Shown here in pieces: positions 52,470-61,290 of a DNA stretch of 64,000 nucleotides. Numbering within the stretch: the stretch's first letter is position 1; every line of letters starts with the position of its first letter. Under the pieces are notes generated by a model, which worked only from the letters and a program-made list of their open reading frames with translations, had not been told where the DNA came from and searched no databases. This DNA comes from Deltaproteobacteria bacterium. GTDB lineage: Bacteria; Myxococcota_A; Polyangia; Polyangiales; Sandaracinaceae. The stretch lies in assembly GCA_017303575.1 (NCBI GenBank), contig JAFLCL010000007.1, positions 16,829 through 80,828 on the forward strand, given 5' to 3'. Position numbers and translations under genes: made by a program.

Positions 52470-54317
52470 ATGCGATCACGCGTTTCTCCCGGTCTCGTCG
52501 CCGCGCTGCTCTTGCTGACGGGTTCGTGGGGTTGTGGAGGCGAGGCCGCACCGAACGACCCGCCGACGTCCTCGACGAGCCCCGCGCCCACGCCGGAGCC
52601 CACCTCGGAGGCGACACCCGCACCGACACTGGCGGGGACGTGGACCGAGGCGCAGAGCGAGGCCGTGCTCTCGCGCACGATGCGGGTGCACGTCGCGCCG
52701 GATCTCTCTCACCTCACCGACGGCGAGCGCGCGGCCGTGCGCGAGCTCCTCGCCGCGGGCGCGCTGCTCGATCGCGCCTACCTGCGTCAGCGTCATCCTG
52801 CGGGCGCGGACGCGCTCGACTTCCTCGTGGCGCACCCCGAGCTCACGCGCGAGCGTGATCTGTTCCGCGCGATGCAAGGCCCGATCGCGACGACGCTCGA
52901 CAACGAGCGGCTCGCCTTCCTCTCCGTCGCCGCCGAGACGCCTGCGCGCGCGATGTACCCGGAGGGAACGACACGCGAGAGCTTCGAGGCCTTTCTCGTC
53001 GCGCATCCGGAGCGTCGCGCCGAGCTGCTCGATGATCGCACGGTGGTGTGGGCAGCGACGGACGAGCGGCGCGCGGACGCGCTCGCGATCCTCACGCGTC
53101 ATCCCGTGATCGAGGGCCTGCATCCCGGTCTGCGCGAGCGACTCACACAGGAGGAAGACTTCCTCGGGGTGCCGTACTCCGTCGCGTTCGCGGAGGAGCT
53201 GGTGCCCGTGTTCGGTCACCTCTTCGCGGCGGCCGACGCCGTCGAGGGCGACGATCCCGCGTTCGCGCGCTACCTCCGCCTGCGTGCGCGTGACCTCCTC
53301 GCCGACGACTACGAGGGCGGCGACGCCGCATGGGTGACGAGTGACTTCACCGGTCACCTCAACGCGCAGATCGGCGCGTACGAGACCTACGACGACCCGC
53401 TCTTCGGCGTGAAGAGCTTCTTCGCCCTCTCACTCCTCGTGCGTGATCGCGCGCGCAGCGCCGAGCTCGGTACGGCCGTGACCGCGATGCAAGGCGTGGA
53501 AGACGCGCTTCCGTACGAGGCCCACCGACGCGTCCGCACCGACACCCAGGTCGGCGTCTACGAGATCGTCGCGGACTTCGGCCAGGCGCGCGGCACGAAC
53601 ACCGCGACGATCCTCCCCAACGAAGCGTACCTCTCGCGTCAGTACGGCCGAACCATCTTGCTGCGGGCCACGATCCTCCTGAGCCCCGAGCTCTTCGCCG
53701 AGAGCGAGCGCGCCTTCGATGCGGCCGTCGCCCCTGCGCACCACGGCGAGCTGCGCATCGAGGGCAACTTCCACCGCACGCTGTGGCACGAGGTCGGTCA
53801 CTACCTCGGCGTCGATCGCACCGAGGACGGTCGTGATCTCGACGTCGCGCTCGCCGACACGGCCGATCTCTTCGAGGAGATGAAGGCCGACCTCGTCTCG
53901 CTCTTCGCCACACGCTTCCTGCACGGCGAGCACCTCATCGACGACGCGCGCCTCTCGGCGATCGAGGCAGCGGGCATCCGTCGTGTGCTCCTCAAGAACC
54001 AGCCCCGCCGCGAGCAGCCGTACCAGACGATGCAGCTCATCCAGTGGAACTGGTTCCTCGATCGCGGCCTCTTGTCGTTCCGAGACGGAGCGCTCGTGAT
54101 CGATCGCAGCCGCTATGCCGAGGCCGTCGAGAGCCTGCTCCGCGAGGTGCTCGCGATCCAACGCGCGGGCGATCGCGATCGCGCGGATGCCTTCGTGACG
54201 CAGTGGACCACGTGGCGTGACGATCTCCACGGCGTGATCGCGCAGCGCATGCGCGAGAGCGAGCGCTCCCGCTTCGCCCTCGTGACCTACGAGGCCCTCG
54301 GCGAGACGCGCGACTGA
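52470..54317 (+). CDS. DPP III-like (M49-type) zinc peptidase lipoprotein
   Basis: 615 residues. Signal peptide with lipobox GSWGC, then a Pro/Thr/Ser/Glu linker. The zinc site is LWHEVGHYLG (His440, Glu441, His444) plus FEEMKADLVSLF (Glu469/470, Asp474), the second-Glu motif of peptidase M49. Eukaryotic DPP III has a six-residue HExxxH; here it is HExxH, as in a few bacterial members. Expected to clip dipeptides or short peptides in the periplasm. ATG at 52470 begins the signal peptide; a TTG at 52449 is less likely. Confidence 0.75.
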   Translation: MRSRVSPGLVAALLLLTGSWGCGGEAAPNDPPTSSTSPAPTPEPTSEATPAPTLAGTWTEAQSEAVLSRTMRVHVAPDLSHLTDGERAAVRELLAAGALLDRAYLRQRHPAGADALDFLVAHPELTRERDLFRAMQGPIATTLDNERLAFLSVAAETPARAMYPEGTTRESFEAFLVAHPERRAELLDDRTVVWAATDERRADALAILTRHPVIEGLHPGLRERLTQEEDFLGVPYSVAFAEELVPVFGHLFAAADAVEGDDPAFARYLRLRARDLLADDYEGGDAAWVTSDFTGHLNAQIGAYETYDDPLFGVKSFFALSLLVRDRARSAELGTAVTAMQGVEDALPYEAHRRVRTDTQVGVYEIVADFGQARGTNTATILPNEAYLSRQYGRTILLRATILLSPELFAESERAFDAAVAPAHHGELRIEGNFHRTLWHEVGHYLGVDRTEDGRDLDVALADTADLFEEMKADLVSLFATRFLHGEHLIDDARLSAIEAAGIRRVLLKNQPRREQPYQTMQLIQWNWFLDRGLLSFRDGALVIDRSRYAEAVESLLREVLAIQRAGDRDRADAFVTQWTTWRDDLHGVIAQRMRESERSRFALVTYEALGETRD

Positions 54318-54367
54318 TCTCGCCGCAAGAGGGCGGTCACGGGCGACGTGGTGTTACGGTCGAGCGC

Positions 54368-56770
54368 ATGAGACTCGCCGTCGTCACGCTCCTCCTCGCT
54401 GGTTCGATCGCGGGCTGCTCGTGTGGTGAAGGGCCCGCCCCGTGCGTGAGCTCGACCGAATGCGGTGCGGGCCGATCGTGCATCGACGGCGAGTGCGTCG
54501 CGCCCACGGATGGCGGGCCCCACGACGGAGGTCCGGTCGAGGACGCGAGCCCGCCACCGGTCGATGCCGTCGTGCCTTCCGATGCGGGCATCGAGGGATT
54601 CGGTGATCGCTGCGGCGCGGAGTCTCCGTGTCCGAGCGGCCTTCGTTGTGTCGATGGCACCTGCCACCTCGACTGCGGCGCAGCCGCTGCGTGCGGCACG
54701 CCGGAGATCTGCTGTGCGAGCGGCGAGGCGTGTGGTGCCTCGGGCTGCGGGATGCCGGGCGCGGAGTGTGATCTGCCGAGCGCGTGCGGCGGCGCGAGCG
54801 TGCGCGGGTGTCCCGAGACGCAGTACTGCGACGAGACGATCCTGCGCTGTCTGCCTTCGCCGCCCGCGGGCACGTGCACGCTGCCTCCTGCGACGGGCAC
54901 GTTCGAGCCCGAGCTCATGTGGCACTGGACCGGCAGTGCCGATCACCCGACGTACAAGGGCGTGCTCGTCACGCCGATCGTGGCGGACGTCGATCACGAC
55001 GGCGCGAGCGACGTGCTCGTGATCGCGTACGAAGACGCGCCCGCCGCGTTCGGTGGATCGATCCCCGGCTACGGCATCCTCTGCGCGCTCTCGGGTCCCG
55101 GGGACTGCATGGGCGGCGCGCGCGAGATCTTCTGCACCGATCCCGCCGACACGACGCACCTCTTGAACTCGTGGGGCCACCTCGCGGTCGCCGATCTGGA
55201 TGCGACCGACGATGACGACGCGCTCACGATCGTCGCGGGTCTCCATCGCGGATCGCTCGGTGGATCGGGCATCGTCGCGTACTCCGAGAGCGGCGCGTTC
55301 TTGTGGGAAGGCCACGACGCGAGCGGCGCGACGGTGGACGTGTTCCTCTACGGCGGCGCGCCCACGATCGCGGATCTCGACGGCGATGGAAGCGCGGAGA
55401 TCATCGTCGGGGGCACGGTGTTCGATCGAGACGGTCTGCTCGTGTGGCGCTCACCCACCGCGCACACGGGCAACGTGGGCTTCGGCCCGATCGCCATCGC
55501 GGTGAACCTCGACGCGGAGCCCGGCGCGCTCGAGGTCGTCACTGGCAACCGCGCGTACGAGGCCGACGGCACGGTGCGCTGGACCTCGACGGCGATCGGC
55601 GACGGCTATCCCGCGGTCGCCGACTTCGATGCGGATGGAACGCCGGAGATCGTGGTCGTCGAGAGTGGTCGCGTCGCGGTGCTGCGCGCCGATGGCACCG
55701 CCTTCGTGCCGACGTTGTCGCTCTTAAGCCTCACCGTGGGCGGCGCGGCGGTCTCGGGCCGCGGAGGTGCACCGACGATCGCGGACATCGACGGCGATGG
55801 CTCGCCGGAGATCGGCGTCGCGACCGCGAACGCCTACGTCACGCTGCGCGTGGGCAGCACGATCACGGCGGCGTGGACGGTGCCAGTGAACGACGCGTCC
55901 TCGAACATCACCGCCTCTGCGATGTTCGACTTCGACGGCAACGGCGTCGCCGAGGTCATCTACCAAGACACGTGTCGCACGCGCGTCTTCGCGGGCGCGG
56001 ACGGCGCGATCCTGCTCGACATCGACAACAGCTCGGGCACCGCGTCGAACTATCCGACGGTCGCCGATCTGAACGGCGACACGCGCGCGGAGTTCGTGCT
56101 CGTCGCGGACTCCTACTACGCGCGCGCATTCCCGAGCGGCGCGCTCGGCTGTCCCGCGGGCATGCCGCTCACGGATGGCGTGCGCGTGTACCGCGACGCG
56201 AACGATGCATGGCAGTCGACGCGCGCGATCTGGAACGAGCACGCCTACCACGTGACCAACGTGTGCGACGGCGTCGACTCCGCGTGCTCCGCGGCAGAGA
56301 ACCACCACGGCGCGATCCCGCGCGCGGAGTCCGCGAGCTGGCGGAGCACGGACGCGATCGGCTACCGCGTGAACGCGCGCTTCGGCTCACCCGCGCTGAA
56401 CGTGCCAGATCTGCTGCCGATCGCGCTCTCCGCGGACTTCTCGGCATGTCCCGCCACGCTCACGATCCGCGCGGACGTGACGAACCGCGGCGCAGCAGCA
56501 GTCGCTGCGGGTACGGAGGTCGCGTTCTTCAGCGTCGAAGCGAGCGCCGATGTCTTGCTCGGCGTGGTCCCGCTCGCGAGCGCCTTGCCTCCGGGCGGAG
56601 TCGGTCGCGTCGAGCTCGTGGTGCCGATGGAGACGGCGGGTCGAGGTCCGGAGATCACGATCCGCGTGGCTGTCGATGACGACGGCACCGGGGCTGGTCG
56701 AACGCGCGAGTGCGACGAAGAGAACAACACGAGCGCCTCGTTCGACCTCGAGTGCTCTGGCCTCTTGTGA
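54368..56770 (+). CDS. FG-GAP/VCBS lipoprotein with Cys-rich head and CARDB tail (paralogue B)
   Basis: 800 residues. Signal peptide with lipobox IAGC, Cys-rich head with a variable Asp/Pro linker (about 45-85), then FG-GAP repeats from about 200 to 600 with DLDGDG, DIDGDG and DFDGNG calcium loops. WNEHAYHVTNV near 625 and the C-terminal CARDB-like domain ending ECDEENN match paralogue A. The head is longer and an extra segment with AATDDDDALTIVAG-like sequence lies early in the propeller. Surface location and ligand binding are inferred. Confidence 0.85.
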   Translation: MRLAVVTLLLAGSIAGCSCGEGPAPCVSSTECGAGRSCIDGECVAPTDGGPHDGGPVEDASPPPVDAVVPSDAGIEGFGDRCGAESPCPSGLRCVDGTCHLDCGAAAACGTPEICCASGEACGASGCGMPGAECDLPSACGGASVRGCPETQYCDETILRCLPSPPAGTCTLPPATGTFEPELMWHWTGSADHPTYKGVLVTPIVADVDHDGASDVLVIAYEDAPAAFGGSIPGYGILCALSGPGDCMGGAREIFCTDPADTTHLLNSWGHLAVADLDATDDDDALTIVAGLHRGSLGGSGIVAYSESGAFLWEGHDASGATVDVFLYGGAPTIADLDGDGSAEIIVGGTVFDRDGLLVWRSPTAHTGNVGFGPIAIAVNLDAEPGALEVVTGNRAYEADGTVRWTSTAIGDGYPAVADFDADGTPEIVVVESGRVAVLRADGTAFVPTLSLLSLTVGGAAVSGRGGAPTIADIDGDGSPEIGVATANAYVTLRVGSTITAAWTVPVNDASSNITASAMFDFDGNGVAEVIYQDTCRTRVFAGADGAILLDIDNSSGTASNYPTVADLNGDTRAEFVLVADSYYARAFPSGALGCPAGMPLTDGVRVYRDANDAWQSTRAIWNEHAYHVTNVCDGVDSACSAAENHHGAIPRAESASWRSTDAIGYRVNARFGSPALNVPDLLPIALSADFSACPATLTIRADVTNRGAAAVAAGTEVAFFSVEASADVLLGVVPLASALPPGGVGRVELVVPMETAGRGPEITIRVAVDDDGTGAGRTRECDEENNTSASFDLECSGLL

Positions 56771-56790
56771 GCTCTCCGGCTTTGCTTCAC

Positions 56791-56874
56791 GCCAGGGAGC
56801 GGAGCGACCGAGCCAGGGAGCGAAGCGACCGCGCCAAGGAGCGAAGCGACTGAGCCAGGGAGCGAAGCGACCGG
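56791..56874. repeat. Four tandem 21-bp repeats
   Basis: Four contiguous 21-nt units, GCCAGGGAGCGAAGCGACCGC with one to three changes per copy, fill 56791-56874 in the convergent gap between paralogue B and the E2 gene. There are no spacers, so it is not CRISPR. Arrays built on GAGCGAAGCGA-like words recur in GC-rich myxobacterial intergenic DNA. Confidence 0.85.
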
Positions 56875-56916
56875 GCCCGTTCTGCTTGGTCTCGCGGGGA
56901 GAAAGGCAGAACGGGC
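56875..56916. terminator. Long hairpin in convergent gap
   Basis: Perfect 11-bp inverted repeat GCCCGTTCTGC (56875-56885) and GCAGAACGGGC (56906-56916) with a 20-nt loop, directly after the tandem array. It lies between two convergent genes and could stop transcription from both sides. A direct repeat of CGGCACTGCGTGCCTGGC follows at 56935-56952 and 56954-56971. Confidence 0.5.
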
Positions 56917-57010
56917 GCGGGCTTTGCCCTGGCTCGGCACTGCGTGCCTGGCGCGGCACTGCGTGCCTGGCTCGGGCGCGGGGACAGAGGCAGAGCTGGC
57001 GCGCTCTCGC

Positions 57011-58480
57011 TCAAGCCATGTCGAGGAACATCGACTCTGGGCTCTCCAGGGCTCCGATGATCTCGTACGCGAACGCGGCGCCCACGTGGCCGTCGACGAT
57101 GCGGTGATCGAAGCTGAGGCTGAGCAGCATGATCTCGCCGATCACGATCTGATCGTCCCTCACCACCGGCTTCTTCTTGATCTGGTGCACGCCCAGGATG
57201 CCGACCTCGGGGAAGTTGAGGACCGGTGTCGCGAAGAGACCACCCTGCGTGCCGAGGCTCGTGATGGTGAACGTCGAGCCCGCGAGATCCGACGACGCGA
57301 TCGAGCCCGACTTCGCAGCGGTGCCGAGGCGATCGATCTCTCTGGCGATCTCGAGGATCGACTTCTGATCGGCGTTCTTCACCACGGGGACCATCAGGCC
57401 CTGATCCGTCGAGGCCGCGATGCCGATGTGGTAGTAGCGACGCGTCACGAGCTCGTTGGTGGACTCGTCGAGCGCGCTGTTCAGCACGGGGAACTTCTTC
57501 AGCGCGGCGACCACCGCCTTCACGATGAAAGGCAGGAACGAGAGCTTCACGCCCTGCTTCTCGGCGGCGGGCTGGAGGCGCTTGCGGAGCTCTTTGATGC
57601 GGCCGACGTCGCACTCCTCGACGAACGTGAAGTGCGCCGCGGTGTTCGTGGACGTCTGCATCCGCTCGGCGATCTTGCGGCGCACGCCGACGAACGGCTT
57701 GCGCTCCTCGAGCGAGGCGGGCGTGCCTGCCGGCGGTGCAATCACGACAGGGGGGCGACCCAACCCGCCGACACGCGGACCCGTCGCGCTCGCGCCAGCG
57801 GCGGGCGGCGTGGATTCGCGACCACCGGCGGCATAGGCGCGCACGTCGTCCTGCGAGACGCGGTTGCCTTCACCCGTGGGGCGCACCTTCTTGAGGTCGA
57901 CGTTCAGATCGCGCGCGAGCTTGCGGACCACGGGCGTCGCGAGCGGACGGTCGGAGTGGTACGAGTCGTCGCGCACGCGGGCAGGCGCGGCCTGACTGGC
58001 AGTCTGCGCGGGGGCCTGAGTGGCAGTCTGATTCGCACTCGGACTGGCACTCTGGGGAGAGGGCGGAGCAGCCTTGTTGCCGCTGAAGAAGGCGCCCCCT
58101 GCGACCGTGTCCTTGATGTCGCCGACGGCCGTGGCGGCGGGGCCTTCGTTCGTCTCGACAGTCTTGGCGTCGGCCTTGGGCACAGGGGCAGCGGCGGGAG
58201 CAGGCTTGTTGGCGGCGGGCGCGGCGGCTTCTCCGCCCTTGCCCTCCACCTCGATGACGACGAGCAGCGAGCCGACGGGGACGATCGCGCCGACGGCGGC
58301 GTTCGTCTCGAGGATCGTGCCCTTCTTCGGCGCGCCGATCGTGACGGTGGCCTTGTCCGTCATCACCTCGACCATCGCCTGGTCTTCCTTGACCACGTCG
58401 CCCGGCTTCACGTGCCACGCGACGATCTCGCCTTCGGCGACGCCCTCTCCGATGTCCGGCAGCTTGAATTCGAATCGCAT
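57011..58480 (-). CDS. 2-oxo acid dehydrogenase E2 (dihydrolipoyl acyltransferase)
   Basis: 489 residues. One lipoyl domain (1-78) with VMTDKATV (lipoyl Lys43), an Ala/Pro/Thr linker, a peripheral subunit-binding domain (ATPVVRKLARDLNVDL), a second Gly/Pro linker, and the catalytic acyltransferase domain ending with SFDHRIVDG (catalytic His, Asp). It takes the acyl group from E1 to CoA. Along with E1alpha and E1beta it forms a branched-chain-type complex (bkd-like), which would supply isobutyryl/isovaleryl-CoA for iso-fatty acids. Separated from E1beta by a 126-nt spacer carrying the structured repeat. Confidence 0.92.
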   Translation of the reverse strand: MRFEFKLPDIGEGVAEGEIVAWHVKPGDVVKEDQAMVEVMTDKATVTIGAPKKGTILETNAAVGAIVPVGSLLVVIEVEGKGGEAAAPAANKPAPAAAPVPKADAKTVETNEGPAATAVGDIKDTVAGGAFFSGNKAAPPSPQSASPSANQTATQAPAQTASQAAPARVRDDSYHSDRPLATPVVRKLARDLNVDLKKVRPTGEGNRVSQDDVRAYAAGGRESTPPAAGASATGPRVGGLGRPPVVIAPPAGTPASLEERKPFVGVRRKIAERMQTSTNTAAHFTFVEECDVGRIKELRKRLQPAAEKQGVKLSFLPFIVKAVVAALKKFPVLNSALDESTNELVTRRYYHIGIAASTDQGLMVPVVKNADQKSILEIAREIDRLGTAAKSGSIASSDLAGSTFTITSLGTQGGLFATPVLNFPEVGILGVHQIKKKPVVRDDQIVIGEIMLLSLSFDHRIVDGHVGAAFAYEIIGALESPESMFLDMA

Positions 58481-58511
58481 GTAGTTCCGCCGTGTGGGTG
58501 TGCGTGAACAG

Positions 58512-58601
58512 CAAGTGGGGTTGGGGCCCCGCGCGCAGCACGAGCGGAGCGAGTGGAGCGGGAGGGGCCCCGCTCGCGGGGAGGGGCCGCATGGCCCCTC
58601 G
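58512..58601 (-). repeat. Structured intergenic repeat, copy 2
   Basis: 90 nt matching copy 1 at 26851-26944: CAAGTGGGGTTGGGGCCCC at one end and two hairpins at the other, CCCCG-CTCG-CGGGG (58568-58581) and GAGGGGCC-GCAT-GGCCCCTC (58581-58600). It begins 6 nt after the E1beta stop, inside the operon before E2. In stem 2 the A-T pair of copy 1 is a G-C pair here. Confidence 0.8.
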
Positions 58602-58606
58602 GGAAA

Positions 58607-59581
58607 TCAGTACCTCGCCGTGGCAAGGAGGGTCGGGACGATGCGGTGCGCGAGTGGGAGGTAGTCGTTCTCCAGCGTGTAGGGGAACGGCGTGTCGAAG
58701 CCGGTCACGCGCGCGGGCGGCGCCTGCAGGTGGAGGAACGACTTCTCGCAGACGAGCTGCAGGATCTCCGCGCCGAAGCCGCAGGCCTTGGGTGCCTCGT
58801 GCACGACGACGATGCGGCCCGTCTTCTCGACCGAGCGCGCGATGGTGTCGATGTCGAGCGGCCACAGCGTGCGCGGATCGACGATCTCCACCGACACGCC
58901 CTCTTCCGCGACCTTCTCCGCGGCGGCGATCGCCTCGTAGAGCATCGCGCCCCACGCCACGACGGTGACGTGCTCGCCCTCGCGCACGACCTTCGCTTCA
59001 CCGAGCGGGATGGTGAACGCGTCGTCGGGCACGTCCATCTTCACTGCGCGGTAGACGCGCTTGGGCTCGAAGAAGAGGACGGGGTCTTCGTCGCGGATGG
59101 CCGAGGCGAGCAGGCCCTTGGCATCGTAGGGGTTCGACGGACACACGACCTTGAGGCCGGCGGTGTGGATGAAGAGCGACTCGGGCGACTGCGAGTGGTA
59201 CGCGCCGCCCTTGATGCCACCGCCGACGGGCGTGCGGATGACCATGGGACAGCCGTACTCGCCGCCCGAGCGATAGCGGTACTTCGCAGCCTCGCTGACG
59301 ATCTGATCGAAGGCAGGGAAGATGAAGTCCGCGAACTGGATCTCGGGCACGGGGCGGAGGCCATACGCGGCCATGCCGATCGCGGTGCCGATGATGCCGC
59401 CCTCGTTGAGCGGCGTGTCGATCACGCGATCGTCGCCGAACTCTTCCCACAGGCCCTCGGTCACGCGGAACACGCCGCCCACCTTGCCCACGTCCTCGCC
59501 CATCACGACGACGCGGTCGTCGGTCGCCATCTCGTGGCGCAGCGCCTCGTTGATGGCCTTCACCATGTTCTTCTGGCTCAT
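58607..59581 (-). CDS. 2-oxo acid dehydrogenase E1 beta subunit
   Basis: 324 residues. VVVMGEDVGKVGGVFRVTEGL at the N-terminus, GIIGTAIGMAAYGLRPVPEIQFADF with the conserved Glu/Phe that complete the thiamine-diphosphate site, and IVDPRTLWPLDIDTI near the C-terminus are intact. All normal E1beta marks are present, of branched-chain type. The ATG overlaps the E1alpha TGA (ATGA), so the two subunits are coupled. Confidence 0.93.
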   Translation of the reverse strand: MSQKNMVKAINEALRHEMATDDRVVVMGEDVGKVGGVFRVTEGLWEEFGDDRVIDTPLNEGGIIGTAIGMAAYGLRPVPEIQFADFIFPAFDQIVSEAAKYRYRSGGEYGCPMVIRTPVGGGIKGGAYHSQSPESLFIHTAGLKVVCPSNPYDAKGLLASAIRDEDPVLFFEPKRVYRAVKMDVPDDAFTIPLGEAKVVREGEHVTVVAWGAMLYEAIAAAEKVAEEGVSVEIVDPRTLWPLDIDTIARSVEKTGRIVVVHEAPKACGFGAEILQLVCEKSFLHLQAPPARVTGFDTPFPYTLENDYLPLAHRIVPTLLATARY

Positions 59582-60516
59582 CGCGACGTTCCTTCGCGCG
59601 CAGCGCGTACCGTGGCCCTCTGGCCCTCGAGGATGGAGGTGAGCTCGCCGTTCGCTCCACCAGCGAACACGTGCTCGAAGAGCGAGTCGATCGGCGGCAG
59701 CGGCTTGTCGAACGCGGCGACGGTCGCCTGCTCGAGCTCGGCGAGGAGCTCGCGACGGAACGCGAAGTCCGCGTCCTCGTTCAGCGTGCCCTCCGCGAGC
59801 AGCGCGCCGCGAAGCTTCTCGAGCGGGTCGGGCTCGATCGAGAGGCGCACCTCGAGCAGCGTCGGTCCTTCGCCCGCGCGGGCGAGCGAGACGGCCTCGC
59901 TCACACGATCGAAGACCTCGAGCGGATGCGCGCTGCACTCCACGGCCCGCACGCCGTAGGCGATCGACTTCGCGTGGACCTCGACGTCGGGCGCGGGGGC
60001 CTCGCTGCCGTCCGTCTTGCAGAGGAAGACGATCGGCGCCTTCACCACGCCCGCGAAGTTCACCGCGCTGTGGAAGTCGCCCGCGTCTGCGGCCGTCTCG
60101 GAGAAGAACGCGAGCACCACCTCGCTCGTCTTGCGGAGGCGCGCGGCCCACGCGAGGCCGGCGGCGTGCGTGAGGTGCTGGCTCACCTGGACGCTCGGGC
60201 TCGCGATGCGGAGCGCGCGCGACGCGTACGTGCCCGGCGTGCCGTGGCCCCGCAGCACGTCGCCCTCGTTGCCGACGACGTGATCGAGGTACTGCTGTGC
60301 GCTCGCGCCGCGCACCAGCGCAGCGGCGTGATCGCGCGGCGTGGGGAACACCCAGTCCTCGGCGGTCAGCGCGGAGACGGCGCCGACGATCGCGAGCTCG
60401 GCCCGCTGCGCGTCGGGGTGGTAGCCGATGCGGCCGGCGCGCGAGAGCACGGCGAGCCGATCGTCGAGGAGGCGCGCGCGCACCGCGTGTCGATAGAGCG
60501 CGAGGAGGTCGGCCAT
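59578..60516 (-). CDS. 2-oxo acid dehydrogenase E1 alpha-like subunit, catalytic motifs degenerate
   Basis: 312 residues, shorter than usual (330-400). The fold is clear (SQHLTHAAGLAWAARL, AGDFHSAVNFAGVV, AYGVRAVECSAHPLEVF). But the thiamine-diphosphate motif GDG...N reads SET (139-141) before AGDFHSAVNF, the second Mg ligand region NNGYAIS reads KTDGSEAPA, and the active-site loop with its conserved His (normally RLGxHTTxDD) reads RLSIEPDPLEKLR. Coding bias is continuous, so this is not a frameshift. It lies first in the E1alpha-E1beta-E2 operon. It may be structural or use altered cofactor contacts. Confidence 0.8.
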   Translation of the reverse strand: MADLLALYRHAVRARLLDDRLAVLSRAGRIGYHPDAQRAELAIVGAVSALTAEDWVFPTPRDHAAALVRGASAQQYLDHVVGNEGDVLRGHGTPGTYASRALRIASPSVQVSQHLTHAAGLAWAARLRKTSEVVLAFFSETAADAGDFHSAVNFAGVVKAPIVFLCKTDGSEAPAPDVEVHAKSIAYGVRAVECSAHPLEVFDRVSEAVSLARAGEGPTLLEVRLSIEPDPLEKLRGALLAEGTLNEDADFAFRRELLAELEQATVAAFDKPLPPIDSLFEHVFAGGANGELTSILEGQRATVRAAREGTSR

Positions 60517-60562
60517 GGCGGGCGCGTTCCTATCATGGCCGTTCGCGGTGTACACCTCCGGG

Positions 60563-61222
60563 ATGCGACGCGATCTGTTGGGTTTGCTCCTGCTCTCGAT
60601 GACGCTCTGCGCCATGACGGTCTCGGTCGTCGGCATCGCGCAGGAAGACGACGAAGAGGCCGAGGACGAAGCCGCGGCGCCGGCCGGTCCGCGCATGGAG
60701 AGCGGACGCACGGACGTGTCGGCGGTGATCGATCGTCGTGGCGCGATCCTCGAGCTGCACAGCAAAGCGCGGCTCTTCATCCCGCCCGATCTGCCTGTCG
60801 CCAACCGTCGTGTGCGCTTCGCCGAGGTGCGCGACCGCGTGACGCCCGCGCAGATCGCGCCGGGCTTCACCCGCATCGGACCGATCCTCTCGTTCGACGG
60901 AGCGATCAACGCGACGAGCGCCCCTGTCGTGGTCTCGATCCGTCAGCCTCGCGAGCCCGCGCATCGCAACGCGCGCCTCGTGCTCGCGATGGAGGGCCCC
61001 TCGATCTGTCGCGAGGGCAGCGCGCCGCTGCCGGGCGCGTCGTCCGGCATCTGCTCGGGATGGGAGCTCTTGCCCGCCACCTTCAGCGCGAGTGAACAGC
61101 GCCTCAGTGGCGAGATGCGCACGCCGGGCGGCTACCGCCTCGCGTTCGGCGCGGTGCCGTGCGCGGCGGGCGACACCTCGCCTGGCTGCCCGCAGCCGGA
61201 GCAGCCCGCGCTCCAGTATTGA
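60563..61222 (+). CDS. Secreted protein of unknown function
   Basis: 219 residues. Signal peptide (1-28, cut near GIAQ), then a short Glu/Asp/Ala-rich linker, then a compact beta-rich domain of about 160 residues with four Cys (in CREGSAPL, CSGWELLP, PCAAGDTSPGC), probably two disulfides. No family recognised. It is divergent from the E1alpha gene with 46 nt between starts. ATG at 60563 begins the signal. Confidence 0.65.
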   Translation: MRRDLLGLLLLSMTLCAMTVSVVGIAQEDDEEAEDEAAAPAGPRMESGRTDVSAVIDRRGAILELHSKARLFIPPDLPVANRRVRFAEVRDRVTPAQIAPGFTRIGPILSFDGAINATSAPVVVSIRQPREPAHRNARLVLAMEGPSICREGSAPLPGASSGICSGWELLPATFSASEQRLSGEMRTPGGYRLAFGAVPCAAGDTSPGCPQPEQPALQY

Positions 61223-61290
61223 TCTCGGCTCGGGCGCGAAGAAACGCGGGATGTCACCGCCAGGTTTCCTCGCTATGGCATCCTCGCTCG

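Noticed and set aside
56791..56874. CRISPR-like array
   Set aside because: The four 21-bp units are directly contiguous without spacers and there are no cas genes.
59578..60516. Frameshift explaining the odd E1alpha motifs
   Set aside because: Third-base GC bias and fold blocks run continuously through the changed motifs in one frame, so local frameshifts do not account for them.
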